Translations under genes and position numbers: made by a program
In this document: in pieces, positions 10,721 to 22,659 of the stretch
Layout of the letters: each line of letters starts with the position of its first letter
Numbering within the stretch: position 1 is the first letter of the stretch
Notes under the pieces: generated by a model
What the model saw: only the letters and a program-made list of their open reading frames with translations
Databases searched by the model: none
Told to the model about the DNA's origin: nothing
From: Triatoma infestans
Taxonomy: Eukaryota > Arthropoda > Insecta > Hemiptera > Reduviidae
DNA length: 64,000 nt
Assembly: GCA_011037195.1 (NCBI GenBank)
Contig: JAAEAF010014380.1
Coordinates: forward strand, 186,001-250,000
Direction: 5' to 3'

Positions 10721-11052
10721 TGTAGGGGTAGTGAACCCCCACCACTCATCCACTCTATCTGAGAGAAACAGCCCCTCTCGCAAAGAGAGGAGAGGCTCGG
10801 CCAGTATATATGTATATATATGAGAGATACGCAATGAGACATCATTCAGATAGAATTCTGTTGATTTACACATCAGTTTAACATCGCTCCGTTCATATCT
10901 TCTTAGCCACGTCAGTCTGTCAGTTCAGTTCAGTTCAGTTAGTGTAAAGTCCTTGGCAGTCAGTCATATACATATATATCTTAAACCAAATCTTAAGGTG
11001 TTATTTATCACTCATCAAGCAATAACCTACATCTCCATACAACACCCTTACA
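10721..11052 (+). mobile_element. LTR 3 (right-hand LTR) of composite element
   Basis: Starts TGTAGGGG and ends CCCTTACA, giving TG...CA termini with short inverted ends. It is preceded by a polypurine tract and followed by the GATC duplication at 11053-11056. It matches LTR 1 along its length. A TTCAG unit is amplified here near 10920-10940. Confidence 0.9.
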
Positions 11053-11056
11053 GATC

Positions 11057-11110
11057 CGATACTAAGGGTTTTCATGGAACCAGATCCAGCAATTGGAAAT
11101 GAATTTAAAA
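11057..11110 (+). repeat. Family A copy, right part after LTR insertion
   Basis: Continuation of the Family A copy broken at 9821: CGATACTAAGGGTTTTCATG and a diverged GCAATTGGAAATGAATTTAA segment. Placed here mainly by position. Confidence 0.5.
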
Positions 11111-11185
11111 CTCTTTTCTGAAATTACTGTGGTCGACTTGCCTAGCAGACATCTTGCCTAAATTGTATGGCAATACTCTCATTTG

Positions 11186-11282
11186 TACGTCACTCAACAC
11201 GTCATATGAAGCGTTGACGCACCTCCCTAACTAAACATCTTCGAGGAGATCAAGATCGCCTATCTTACCTCCTAGGAAATCA
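11186..11282 (+). repeat. Dispersed repeat B, copy 1 (LTR-like)
   Basis: About 97 bp from TACGTCACTCAACACGTCA to CTAGGAAATCA. It matches the reverse complement of 36890-36981, including GAGATCAAGATC and CTACCTC-like blocks. The second copy adjoins sequence resembling the R/U5 part of the LTRs at 9822-11052, so B may be the U3 part of a related LTR family. Confidence 0.65.
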
Positions 11283-12543
11283 GGATGGGAAAATTAAGAG
11301 ATGAACACCTAGAAAGCATCAAGAAGCATATACTCGGCCATTTCACAGCTCAGTCTGCCATTTCCACTCTCACGCTACCATATTTCTATACAGTTCTGGT
11401 AATGTCTTTGCAGCACTCTGATTTTCTGTTTAATATACGAGTGTTCAGTCGGTGCATTTTCTCTTCCTTAATTCTATTGTTCAGCCCCATTCATAAATCC
11501 ACAACACTATTAGTTGCATTTATGCCATACTTTTCTATCATCTCTAAGTTATTATTAGGGATAAATTTTGAATTATATTTAATTATTATTTTTTTTTTAA
11601 TCAAACAAGATTAATAGAGTGGTTCTTATTAAATGAAACTTTAATGAAATAAAAGATTAAACCAAAAACAAAAAACAAACAAAAAAAGTGATATTTTATG
11701 TAAAAGTCACTTGCTTTACGTTCAAAATTTTAAATGTCATAACCTTCCATTTGATTTAGTTTTATCGATAAATTTATATCGAAATGATTTATATCTCTTT
11801 TGTTTAATATGTCAGCTGGTTTTTTATTCTCTTGTTAGATATATAAATTAATATTAAAGAAAGATGGTAGAATTGTTTCACTAATAAATAACATGTTAAC
11901 TAATAATTTTATGTAAATGTTTTATAATATTCTATTAAAAAAAAAAAAGTTTTTAAAGTTTAAAAGAAGAGTAACTTTATTTTTAAGAGATGAAATCTCG
12001 TTTATGATGTGAATGTTGTAACTTAGTAAAGTTGAGTACTTTTTTTTTTATCTTAACGGTGTTATCAAAGTTACGCAACTTTACGATTATGATTGTGTAC
12101 TTTTTTCAGTTATGGGTAACTTCTTTCTTCTTTTGATCCTACAATACCGCATCTCTTTTGTAAATGTTATTTTCATTTTCATAACGGTAAATATATATAT
12201 ATATATATATAGTATCATAAAGTCGAGTTTTATTTTTGAACTTAAGAATTTTTATTGTAACATTAACTTAAGGTTGATCTAAGCCACATGGGTTGTCAAG
12301 AATGAAGTACATCAGATAAAGTTACAATTTTATGTTATTTTTAACCCTGGAAGAGAGAGGGTATTAATTTGCAGTTTTATTCAAGCTACTTCCTCTTAAA
12401 TTAGGAATTGAGTCATCACAGTTCATTTCCTTCAGTTTTCTAAGTGCCTTATATTATACATATAAGGAAAATTATTTCCAACAGCTTCATTATCACTGAA
12501 ATCTAATCTCTCTTAAAAATAATGCGAACTGAGGAAATGTTTA
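11283..12543. other. AT-rich stretch, nothing recognised
   Basis: Contains an AT run at about 12190-12210 and poly-A/T runs. A 109-codon plus-strand open frame at 11285-11614 has no recognisable domain and a hydrophobic, AT-driven composition. Confidence 0.5.
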
Positions 12544-12700
12544 AAATTGAGTTTTCACCAGAAATATATGTTATAAAGAATCAACATGGGACCGGAAATT
12601 TGATGAATTTCGGTCAAAATTAGCCAAACAGGAAGTATAACTAAATTGTTTTGGTTTTGTAACAGTTTAAGGAAACTATTGTAACGATTTTCTTTTGACC
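12544..12700 (+). repeat. Family A fragment, diverged
   Basis: Blocks TTGAGTTTTCACCAGAAATA, AACAGGAAGTATAACTAAAT and TGTAACGATTTTCTTTTGAC follow the Family A order in plus orientation, with large internal deletions. Confidence 0.5.
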
Positions 12701-13164
12701 TTATTTACCATCTACACTAAATGTAGCCTAATCATTTTTTTGATTTTTAAGAAAAAATGATTTTTAAAGCAGTTCTGAGGGCGCTGGCCCCGTGGGCTCA
12801 CCTCTAAATTGCTATTTTGACATATTGACCGTTCCGTTACTTCTATGATATTGATAACTAGAAAACTTAATTGCTAGGACTCTAGTAGAATTGTAGTGAG
12901 GGCGAGTCATATCGCATATGTCTGATGCCACAATTTTCAGTGTTTATATAATATGATATATTTAAACCAATGAACACATAAAATATGTCTGGAAATATCT
13001 TTGTTGATAGGCGGGAAAGAAAGGAATAAGATAAAAAGTCTCCTTTTATTATGAAAGTCAATGGTTTTGAGATCATTCTACCATTGGATTTGTTGTTTGA
13101 TCACGCCATAAGAGCGGATCTATTGGCATCTTTTTAGCATCTCTAAATGATGCTGGACTGAGTC

Positions 13165-13230
13165 ATCCGACAAGATAGTAGATGATATGAAATCTTTTCA
13201 GATACTATGAAGGGTAAGCTATTGATAACA
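13165..13230 (+). repeat. Dispersed repeat C, copy 1
   Basis: About 65 bp ending GAAGGGTAAGCTATTGAT. It aligns with 15195-15260 (CCGACAA..ATAGT.GATATGAAA and GTGAAGGGTAAGCTTTTGAT) in the same orientation. The larger repeat it comes from is not identifiable. Confidence 0.6.
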
Positions 13231-13231
13231 G

Positions 13232-13280
13232 CATCCTTTCGGAGGTACTTTCATCCTTTCGGAGGTACTTTCATCCTTTC
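13232..13280 (+). repeat. 22-bp tandem repeat, ~2.3 copies
   Basis: CATCCTTTCGGAGGTACTTT recurs in tandem (with two further T/C bases per unit), then a partial third copy. Confidence 0.85.
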
Positions 13281-13961
13281 TTAATTTATTTAATAAAATC
13301 TCTTTGTAATGGTGTTGGTTGTAGTATAATCTAAATTCAGAAGGAAATACCATGATAGATCCTTGCGGGCTACAGTAGATGAGACATTTTAAGATCATTC
13401 CTAGAATGACATGATTCTCGTAGTTCTTAAAATCTGAGCATTTCCTACATTAATAAACACTTTTTAAAACTGACAAAATGAAATTAAACAAACATCTTTT
13501 TATTCGTCAAAACTGTATAAAGGAATGAAAAAAAAATGTGTTACGGCTAAAGAGAAAACCTATTGTAAAAATATTACTAATATAATAATATTAGCTAAAT
13601 GTATTAATGTAGAAATCAAATTACAACACATTTAAAGGAGAACCCCCCACCCCAAATCCTAAATCTCAAGGACGTGTAATTTATAGTTAAGTAAGTTAAT
13701 TCGTAATCAGTTAGGAGAAATTTAATGAATTTATTTATACAAAACGAGGACTCAAAATGTCACCTTAATTTTTGATATATTTTTTTGGTTTTTGTATTAA
13801 TTTATTGAAGTATTTTTAATAAATAAACATGTGACGTAATGTTTAGAGGTGTAGCGCTGAGGATGTTGACATCACAAGGTGGCAAGGAGAGTCCTTGACA
13901 GTGTGGAGATCTTCTCTCTTGCAGAGAAGAAGAGAGAGAGTGAGGTAGAACAGTAGGCAGT

Positions 13962-13965
<4 letters not shown>

Positions 13966-13996
<31 letters not shown>
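13966..13996. repeat. (AG)n microsatellite
   Basis: Nearly pure AG run inside a broader AG-rich tract that starts near 13925. Confidence 0.9.
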
Positions 13997-14377
13997 TGAG
14001 ACTATTACATAAATATGAACATAACTATTTGTTTTGTCTACAAAATATCGGATATGTTTGCTCTATTTATAGTACTACACACATTTATATGTTGTATTGC
14101 ATTATAACAGTAGTCCTGGAATAATAACATAAAGATAATGTATTTTTATGTTCAAAACATATTTTAACTTATGTTATGTCTTCATACTTAATAAAAAAAA
14201 TTATTTGAAAATTAATCTGAATTGATGAATTGAATTCCAACTGAACAATACGTTGATCTATGCGAACGATTCGTTGGTCAATGAATCATCTAATATCAGA
14301 GTCCCATCTCAAAACGAATCTCATCAAGTGCTCTTACGAGCACGTATTTTCACTACTTAATTATTTTCTTTTATTCC

Positions 14378-15036
14378 TTCCTTCGTAAAAGTCAGTATTA
14401 CGATCGTGTGCAATTTTGGAACTTTGGGTTTTACCGAAAGTTTCAAGTTTTGAGCTCTCCTGAAGACGAAAAATGTTTTTAACGAATGGTCTGTATGTAT
14501 GAGTGTGTGTGTGTGATTGTTAACAAAATATCACAACAACAAAAAAATCGCCGAAAGCCGAAACTTGATATTCCGTTCCGTTAACACCGCATCTGCCAGG
14601 AAAATTTCGGGCAAAATTTCCATCAACCGGAAGTACAACTTTACTGATTTTTTTTTTTTTTTCAGTTTTTCAGAATTTTCTCGAAAACGGATTTAACGAT
14701 TTTCTTTAAACTTGGAATATCAATGTTAAACAGATATAAACGTTATACTTTTATTTGATATATTTTTTCTGAAAAAATTGATTTTAGAAGGGTAGTTTGG
14801 GGGGGGGTCTGTCAGTTAGTTTAAACTTAAATTTGTACAAGCTTGGTTGACATAAAGTGCTCCACATAAAGCCGGTCGCTCAGGTATGTAAGTAAAATTC
14901 CCACTATCATGTTTATGGTCAGCCCAATTAAACATTGTAACGTTGCAATTTTGAAAGATAATCTCTTGGTTAAATTGTTTATTAGAGTAAGGGAAAGTCG
15001 TGTGAGTATTTCATACCAGATTTTTTTGGGGGCGAC
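14378..15036 (+). repeat. Family A, near-complete copy
   Basis: Plus-oriented copy running from the GATCGTG head block (TATTACGATCGTGTGCAATT) through the TG-rich microsatellite, TTGATATTCCGTTCCGTTAA, CATCAACCGGAAGTACAACT and GAAAACGGATTTAACGATTT, to the tail AGGGAAAGTCGTGTGAGTAT and CATACCAGATTTTTT. One monomer only. The extreme 5' palindrome is degraded. Confidence 0.85.
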
Positions 15037-16017
15037 AAGGATAGGAGGTGAACAATGGCCATTTTGATGGCTGCTTTCATATCCTACCAGAAGAAGCTGC
15101 TTTTTGGAAAATAGCAGACAGTTTTAGTTCATTTTCGACAGATAGAAGGAAGAAGTCGCTCTTCAGAGTCCAAGATCTAATTAAACAGACAGAAATCCGA
15201 CAATATAATAGTTGATATGAAAATATTTCAGATATTGTGAAGGGTAAGCTTTTGATTAAGGTGCCATAATAAATTTCTCATCAGGCTATAAGAGTCTAGC
15301 TAATCTCAACACACTTCTCTAATTTAAGCTGCAAGAATGATCACATAACGGTACAAGAATTATCACGCAATGACATCTACTAGGTTGTATAACCAAAAGC
15401 ATTTTTCAGCATAGTTAACTGAAGGATGAGAATCCACAACTTCTAGACCATAAACTATAATGCTTCACATATTTACATATTGAGAAATTTCACACGTAAT
15501 TATATTCTGCAATTACACCTTTGAGGTCTTAGTTTTATCTCTTCTTCTTCTTCATTGCTGTTATAAAATCGTTCCTTATATTTTTCTCTACTTTAATTAA
15601 TATGTATCCTCTGTATTAATGCTTACTTTTTTTTTTTTAAATGTTTTTACTATTGTGAGAAAATTCTATTGTTCTAACTAGTAATGAAACTAAGTAAATT
15701 TTTATTGCTCTTTCATTTCAAGTATATTTCGAAAACTTCTATATAAATTAGAGATCGAATTAAAAATATAAGTTTGCAAAATGGAGTATATCGATATTTT
15801 CTATTACATAATATTCTCGATTTCAAATGGTCGTAATCATTGGTTATAACGAATTGACGTCACTGTTTATTATGAATTCCATCTTTTGAACGCCTAAAAC
15901 CTGGCCGATGATCACAAAAATCAGGCAATTCTGGGGAGAACATGCTGATGTTTCTCCAAAACTATAGATCCAACTTTCTCGATAGGTTAATAAAATTATT
16001 AACAAAGTAAAACACTC
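15037..16017. other. Unassigned stretch; contains repeat C copy 2
   Basis: 15195-15260 is the second copy of dispersed repeat C (see 13165). The remainder shows no recognisable gene or element. Confidence 0.5.
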
Positions 16018-16440
16018 ACCCTAATGTGAAACACTCACAGAATTTTCTCACGGAAGACCGAAAGCAACCCCAACAGAAACCTCCAAAAAATGAAAAATCA
16101 ATTTTCCTGGAAAAAATGGTTCAAAAAAAAGCATTTATGTGTATGTAGATAGTACAGGAAACTTAAAGAAAATCGTTGAAGTCCCATGTTCATGGAAATT
16201 GTCGAGAAGTACGTTTAATGGATTTTGATCGAAAACCTTATTGTCAGATATGAGGGTGGTATTTAAACGCAATGTCAAGTTTGAGCTTTCTGCCATTTAA
16301 TGATTCTTGAGACATTATTGTTTACAGAGACCCACCTGTTCACACTATTCGCTAAAAACTTATATTTCGCACTCAGGGGACTCCAAAACATGTACTTCCG
16401 GTAAAAATCCAAATTTCGAAAATTTCAAACAAAGCAATAA
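16018..16440 (-). repeat. Family A copy
   Basis: Minus orientation: it starts with tail AATGTGAAACACTCACAGAA, then AATCAATTTTCCTGGAAAAA, AAAGAAAATCGTTGAAGTCC, TATTCGCTAAAAACTTATAT, and ends TCCAAATTTCGAAAATTTC. The terminal palindrome is replaced by A-rich sequence. Confidence 0.8.
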
Positions 16441-17234
16441 GAGAAAATATATAAAAAAAAAAAATTTCAAAAGAATTTTTAAATATAATATATCGAAAAA
16501 CTTTAAAGTACCTATATTTCCATTCGATCGATTATCGATATATATCCCTATTCCAAATTTAATTAAATAACATACTGAGTTGTTGAATCAGCTTAACATT
16601 CAAATTAATTACTTATATAATCGCCTGACTCGATTATTATGTTCACTTTGAGATAAGGCTCTATAAATAAATAACAGTTGAAATCATTTAAGAACTAGTT
16701 GAAGATCTGGTTTTTTTATTGGAAGTTACCAGCCACTTTTTCCTCTTACAAAATAATGTTAACATATATATAACCTCATTTTAAGTACGCCGCAATGTAT
16801 TACGTCCAGGAAAAAAAAAAATAATCAAGAAATGGCCTTAATTGGAATTACCAATCTGGATCAAATGCGATAATGAATAGCAAATCAAAATATGGAATTT
16901 CCGTCCTTCTAAAATTTCCGTGAATACGCCCTTATAAAACTTCAACAAAGAAACAAAGCAAAAAAAAGTGATTATGTAACAAAACCAATACAGCAACAAC
17001 CTTAAAATATCTGCTGTAAAACAACTTTCTCTTTTCTCTTACAGGATTTTCAATTTCCAATGAAACGCGCCCTAATAACTCTTTCAAATATAAATTTATT
17101 TGGGAACATATTCCCCCCTCCAAAAAAAAAACTGACCTACCTAAAAATGTGCTCAAATGATGGCAATAATTCCCCATAAAGCCGTAAGAGAAAGAAAAAA
17201 TATACATTGAATTGAAGTAGTACTTTATAGGAAT
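16441..17234. other. AT-rich stretch, nothing recognised
   Basis: No element or gene identified. Minus-strand open frames around 16932-17207 are uncharacterised and short. Confidence 0.5.
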
Positions 17235-17452
17235 ACTTAACGCACTGTTTCCTCAGAAATCTCCTAAAAAATCAATTAGTTCGGGAAAATGTTAAAGTCG
17301 TATTTATGAACCCATAGATAATATAGAAAGTTTAAAAAAAATCTTTTGGAGCCTTTTTCGAGAAAATCGCGAAAAACAGGGAAAAAAAAACGATTCAGTA
17401 AAGTTGCACTTCCGAGCGTCGTATGAATTTTCGTTTTTGAGATATCTGGTTT

Positions 17453-17496
<44 letters not shown>

Positions 17497-17616
17497 CATT
17501 CGCGAAAAACATAATTTTCGTACTCCAGAAGACCTCAAAGTATTTCCTATGAAAACTGAATTTTGAACATTTGGCACGTTCGCAATTCTTCGTCTTACCA
17601 GGAGGAAGAGAAAGTA
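17235..17616 (-). repeat. Family A copy with (AC)n
   Basis: Minus orientation: AAAAATCAATTAGTTCGGGA, GAGAAAATCGCGAAAAACAG and CAGTAAAGTTGCACTTCCG, then a deletion, then the AC microsatellite (17456-17495), CATTCGCGAAAAACATAATT, and the terminal ACCAGGAGGAAGAGAAAGTA. Confidence 0.8.
17456..17495. repeat. (AC)n microsatellite inside Family A
   Basis: About 20 AC units at the same internal position where other Family A copies carry AC or TG runs. Confidence 0.95.
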
Positions 17617-18190
17617 ATACATATGCATCAAGATGTTTTCAAACACGAAAAAGCTGCAAAAGTTTTGCAGCATATAGATTTTGATTATTTTGTGAATGTA
17701 TTTAGGGCCGTCAGTTTAAAAAGAAAACAAAAATCAGAAGAATAGAAAAAAACTGCACCTGCTTGCATTCGCACATTTCAAAATGTTGGGTATTGTCGTT
17801 AGAAAGGTGAATTGTACACAGGTAAGATATTGTAAGTATGGTATGTAAGTAAGTACAATGGTGAACTGGCGGTTACTTTGAAATACCGCCTCTAATTTGG
17901 CTTGACCGTCACCTTCCTACTCGTCATGCCATCTCACTCTCCCGTTTCTCATACCATCCCATCTTCCATTTCCTTCCTCCGAGTGAGAGAGAGAGAGAGA
18001 GAGAATAAAAGAAAGAGATTCTTCATTTCGTACTTGTTGTACATAAAGGACATGACCCTCACAGACTCCTCCGCATCCACTGCCCTCCACTCTTTATCAT
18101 TATCATCCTTCATGGGATGGACCATCACATCGTGTGTATACTCTGGTGTCGTTAGTCACAAATATCTATCCGACAGCGGCGTGCCCTCAT

Positions 18191-18245
<55 letters not shown>

Positions 18246-18784
18246 ACCAACCACAACGACCTATTCGGGCTTAATGCGAACTTCGTGACGACCACTCACA
18301 CTTCTCCCCTTCTTTGGGGAGACTTGGATTCTGCGTGTTTTGTATGTTTGTCTGTATGTGGTATGTACAAACAACAGACGAATTAACAACCAAGTGTTAT
18401 AACAATAATTCAACGTCATTTTCTTCTTCTACTCTTTCTCTTGCTATTGAAATATTATCGCTTATTTTTGGTTGCTGATATTTCTTCATGTAATTTCCTC
18501 CCTTCCAAATCGTAATGTTGCATTACTCTAATCATTCTTTTACTAAAAATAGCATCTTCTTCTTTATGTGTTTCTATTTAAGTAGAAATATTGTAATATT
18601 TATTTTTTGGTTGCTCTCTCTTTCAGTTAACTTAGACAAATTACAGGAAAACAATTCGAACAAACGAATTGCAGGAAACGATAAAAATCTATCTGCAAGA
18701 AATGCGGAATTACTAAAGATTATTTCAATTTTCCGCAAACCCCTTCTCCCAGAAACGGCTCCAATGATTTTCTTAATTTTGCCT
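17617..18784. other. Less AT-rich stretch with AG and AC microsatellites
   Basis: GC content rises visibly over 17860-18310. It includes GGCGGT...ACCGCC, a 6-bp stem at ~17868-17890, an AG run at ~17984-18003 and an AC run at ~18192-18240. A 128-codon plus-strand frame (17902-18288) runs through both microsatellites, giving RERE and THTH repeats, and is not supported as a gene. Confidence 0.5.
18192..18240. repeat. (AC)n microsatellite
   Basis: About 20 AC units preceded by two ACAT interruptions. Confidence 0.95.
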
Positions 18785-19060
18785 ACAAATTGAATATATT
18801 GGGCCTATCATTTTTTTTTTATAGTAGACGTTTTTTCTAGGAAAACTGATTTTTTTTTTGTGGACGGTTGTGTGCAAAAATATGGTTCTATCACCTATAT
18901 ATAAAAATTAAGGTACATTAAATGCAATGTCAAGAATTCCGAGTTTGAAGAACCTAACGGTTAATTGGCACTGCGATGTTTAGGATCGGGAAATTGAACT
19001 TTTGTTTGTTTTTTTAAATTATCTCCACAATGACTTCACGATTTTCTTTATTCCGATAAA
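18785..19060 (+). repeat. Family A fragment, diverged
   Basis: Plus orientation: TAGGAAAACTGATTTTTTTT, GGTTCTATCACCTATATATA, TTCCGAGTTTGAAGAACCTA and TGACTTCACGATTTTCTTTA, in monomer order. Head and tail are missing. Confidence 0.6.
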
Positions 19061-20094
19061 AAAAAACGAAATATGTGAACTCCCTGAGAGCTGGAATGCT
19101 AAGTTTATCTATAAATTATATCATTCTGGTCCTGACAGATAAGCTGCCACGAGGTCTACAATGCAAATCTGATTTAATATGTGATATGTCTTGAAAAGAA
19201 ACTTATATCGCATGTGGCTCCACACAAGTTTTATTTGATGTGACATTAAGAAGGCACTAATTGTTCGATAAACATTCCTATATTTCTTTACGCCTTTAGA
19301 GAACGCTAGTTTTCAGGACACACAAAAAACTTTTCATGTTAATTTCATATTTATACCTATTATTTCATTATACGTCTGCCAATCGAATTTGAAATAACTT
19401 AGAATTTGTGATTTTTTTGGCAAGCGCATGGAAAACAGGTTCACCACGACTGTTCTAGATTATACTGGATTTTTTTTTCAAAGATATCTTGTATATTCCC
19501 TGTTTAACTTCTTCCTTATACAAGGTGCTTATTTACTGACTCGTAGGTGATTCTTTCCAAAGAAATGACCTAGCGCGTAGGGCTGCCTGACAATCAGAAA
19601 TTCTAATCACATGAGAAAGAAGTTAGACATCTACCGATGTTCAAATACTTAGATAAAATGATTGAAGCTATATACATCAAACACATCGGTATAAGGTTAT
19701 TTCATAAATATTACCCATCAAACGGGTACTACATCTAATTATATCCGTAGATACCCTAATAAACTATAAAATTATTACTAATTGTATTAATTTACGCCGG
19801 TTTCCTATAATTAGGTTAATAACACCAAGTTGAACATTCTTGTAACACTCTATTAAGGTCCCTAATCTTTGAAATTAATCGCAGCCATTGCTAGGACCAG
19901 TAAATAATGCCGTCAATTTACATATAAAATCATGAATAATCGTCGCTCGGCCAGGCTTTTTTTTTTGTTATAAATAAAAATATAGTATTCCATTATTATG
20001 CGAGGAAGAATTAGCTGACAAAACACTGTTTCATCCTGTATAATATGATGGATATTTTTACTTTTAATTACTGGTAGGATAGAGGAAATTAATT
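19061..20094. other. AT-rich stretch, nothing recognised
   Basis: No supported feature. Confidence 0.5.
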
Positions 20095-20345
20095 CGTGTC
20101 AAGTGCATTCGCGAAATTGAGTTTTTTCCACCGGAAATGCATGTTTTGAGGTTCCCTGACTCAAAAAAAGAAAAAAGAAGAAAAATCGAGATAAATTTTA
20201 ACATTATATTCCATTTGAATACTACCCAGGAGATTGTGACTGGAAAGTTTCGAGCGGAATTCCTAGACATGTCACTTTATTGAATGCATTTTTTTCAGTT
20301 TTCTCTCGAAACTTTTCCCAATGAATTTGATTTTTAGAGAATTCT
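20095..20345 (+). repeat. Family A fragment
   Basis: Plus orientation: CGCGAAATTGAGTTTTTTCC, GAAATGCATGTTTTGAGGTT, GAAAGTTTCGAGCGGAATTC and TTTTTTCAGTTTTCTCTCGA. The microsatellite section is replaced by A/G-rich sequence. Confidence 0.7.
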
Positions 20346-21777
20346 GGACTATGACCTAGGACAACCCATTTTCCTCAAAAGTGTCATTTCATTAGTACAC
20401 TTCTTTCAGGGCTATTTTACTGCCTCCTGATTATGAAATTATGATAAACCAAAACAACGTATTACGTTCAAGATTCCTCCCAGACTGTTTACTTACACTT
20501 CAAATTTCTATGACAAATTCAAAACTGTTTTAACGCAAGCTGCTGCTTTGAGATCGAAGGGTGAATTTCTGTAAGTTATAAGACGCAGTAAAAGTTATAA
20601 TAAAAATCCTTTTCAAATTTTACCGTCCTCTCTGACCCACAATCCTCAACTGTACTGACGTGATCTAGGACATCATATTTAGTTAAGGGCGACCATGACT
20701 GAATGAAAAGATGAAATTTTCATTAAAAATACAATGAGCCTGAAAATGATATGTCTAAAAACTGACATCCCAATCACAGATTAAGATTAAGACCAAAACC
20801 TGGAAATCTCAGAAAGCCTGCTTTTATTTAGCCCATGTACTGGTATGAGTTATTAAATCTGGGAATTCTTAACATCCACCTCGTGCCTAAAAAGAACCTT
20901 CAAGTTTATTTTTTAGCCACACTTAAAATCAGTTTACAATAACTCAAAAGACAAGGGCATGAAACAACATTTTTACAGATGAAACAAAAAAAAAAAAGTG
21001 TTTCCATAAGACTGACCGAAGTTCAGGCAGAAACGTCCATGTAGAAGAACCTATTTGCAATTTATGGACGATTACAAAGACAAAATGGACGATAATAAAC
21101 TATGACCTAGATATGATCATCTACTGATCTGTTTAACTAAATTGGAGATATTTTCCTTAAAAAGGATTTAAACGTTTAGAATGTTATTAATAAATAGCTT
21201 AGAAAATAGATCGTGTCTAGTAAAGGGAAGTTTGTTTTTTGTAAACATTCTGTGAGCTATTTTCAAAAACTTCTTCAATCGTTTTTAACACCCCCACTAT
21301 CAGAATCCAAACGAAATCAAAAAATGGATATTACCTATACGTCAACAATGCTATGAAAATCTTTACACGGATTATATATATATAATTGAAACGGAAGTCC
21401 TGGATGACTTGCCATTTTCATGCCTCTTTATTATATTTTTGAATAAACAATTTCATAGAAAATAAGTTGATCTAATTAGTTGAACCGTTAGTTGAAAAAT
21501 GGTTGGGGTGGGGGGTGGGGGCAATACTCTAGAAAAGAAAAAACTGTAAATTTACTTTAAACTAACTGACAGACTTTTCACGGACAGCGACGGATTTCTT
21601 TTTAGGAAAAGTTGGTAACATTATGGAGACAATCGCAGTATACTAAATACTCGATAAAGTAATGCAGTATATCCGGTCAGCTGATTTTTCATCAAAATCA
21701 GAATTATGGCAACACATTTAACTATCAATAAAACAATATGTTAATAGTGGAATTTTATAATATACTGAAATCAATTT
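20346..21777. other. AT-rich stretch, nothing recognised
   Basis: No gene or element identified. A short G-rich tract lies near 21505-21521. Confidence 0.5.
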
Positions 21778-22650
21778 TTACTTTCTTTTACTTCCTCCTA
21801 CTAAGAGGATGTATTGCGATCGTGCCAGATTTTCGAAATTCAGTTTTCACCAGGAAATACATGTTTTGAGGTCACCTGAATATGAAAAAATTGTTTTTAG
21901 CGAATGGTCTGTATTTGTGGGGGTGTTAATAGAATGCTTGCAAAAAAGAAAAGTCGCCGGAAGCTCCAAACTTGGTTTAGCGCTTAGGCACTACCACCAG
22001 AACCCGAAGTGCGATTTAACTAAAGTTTTTTTTTTCGGCTCCAACGATTTTCTTAAAATTTCGTTAACTATCAATACACATAAACACCCCTACCACTTTT
22101 ATTTAATACACTTTCCTGGGAAAATTTAGTTTTTTGGGGGTTCTGGGGTGGGGGGAACTGTAACATTATGGTTTCTTCTAAAATACCACTTTAGTGGTTT
22201 ACTAACTAAATGTCACACATTAGAAGCATTGATAGACTTCCAAATTTGATAAAAATTGGTCACAACCAGGAGTGTGATTTTACAGATTAAGTTTAATGAA
22301 ATTTTCTCGAAAACAGTTACTACGATTTTCTTTAAACTTGGCGTGCTTGCTACATAGATAGAAACGTATCACTTTTATTTGAAACATTTTTCTGAAAAAT
22401 TAATTTTGGAGGGGTATTGGGGGGTCTGTCAATTAGTTTACATTTACATAAGCTTTCTTGGTTTGGATACAGAGCGCTTCACCACATAAGGCCGCTCATT
22501 TATAGAAGTAAAATCCCCACCACTATTTTATGTCCAGCCAAATTAAACATTGTAAAAGTTACAATTTTAAAGAAAATTTCTTGATTAAATTGTGTTAATT
22601 TGAAGTAAGAGAAAGTTGTGTGAGTATCTTACACCAGATATTTTTCCTCG
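21778..22650 (+). repeat. Family A, near-complete copy with two monomers
   Basis: One of the clearest copies. The head has CCTACTAAGAGGATGTATTG, GCGATCGTGCCAGATTTTCG, GAAATACATGTTTTGAGGTC and TTTTTAGCGAATGGTCTGTA. The ACGATTTTC anchor occurs twice (22044 and 22322), a spacing of ~278 bp, showing two monomers. The tail is AGTAAGAGAAAGTTGTGTGA, then TTACACCAGATATTTTT. No coding frame persists across it. Confidence 0.9.
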
Positions 22651-22659
22651 TAAAATGTT

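Larger units (their letters stand above)
12701..14377. other. Unassigned AT-rich stretch with short repeats
   Basis: Holds a 22-bp tandem repeat (CATCCTTTCGGAGGTACTTT) at ~13232-13280 and an AG microsatellite at ~13966-13996. A ~65 bp segment at 13165-13230 recurs at 15195-15260. No gene seen. Confidence 0.6.

Noticed and set aside
11285..11614. 109-codon frame
   Set aside because: Starts inside repeat B and runs into AT-rich sequence; no recognised domain.
13232..13280. CRISPR-like or spacer array
   Set aside because: Only 2.3 contiguous copies without spacers, in an animal-type genome.
17902..18288. 128-codon plus-strand frame with RERE and THTH repeats
   Set aside because: It reads straight through AG and AC microsatellites, which are open in all frames; not evidence for a gene.
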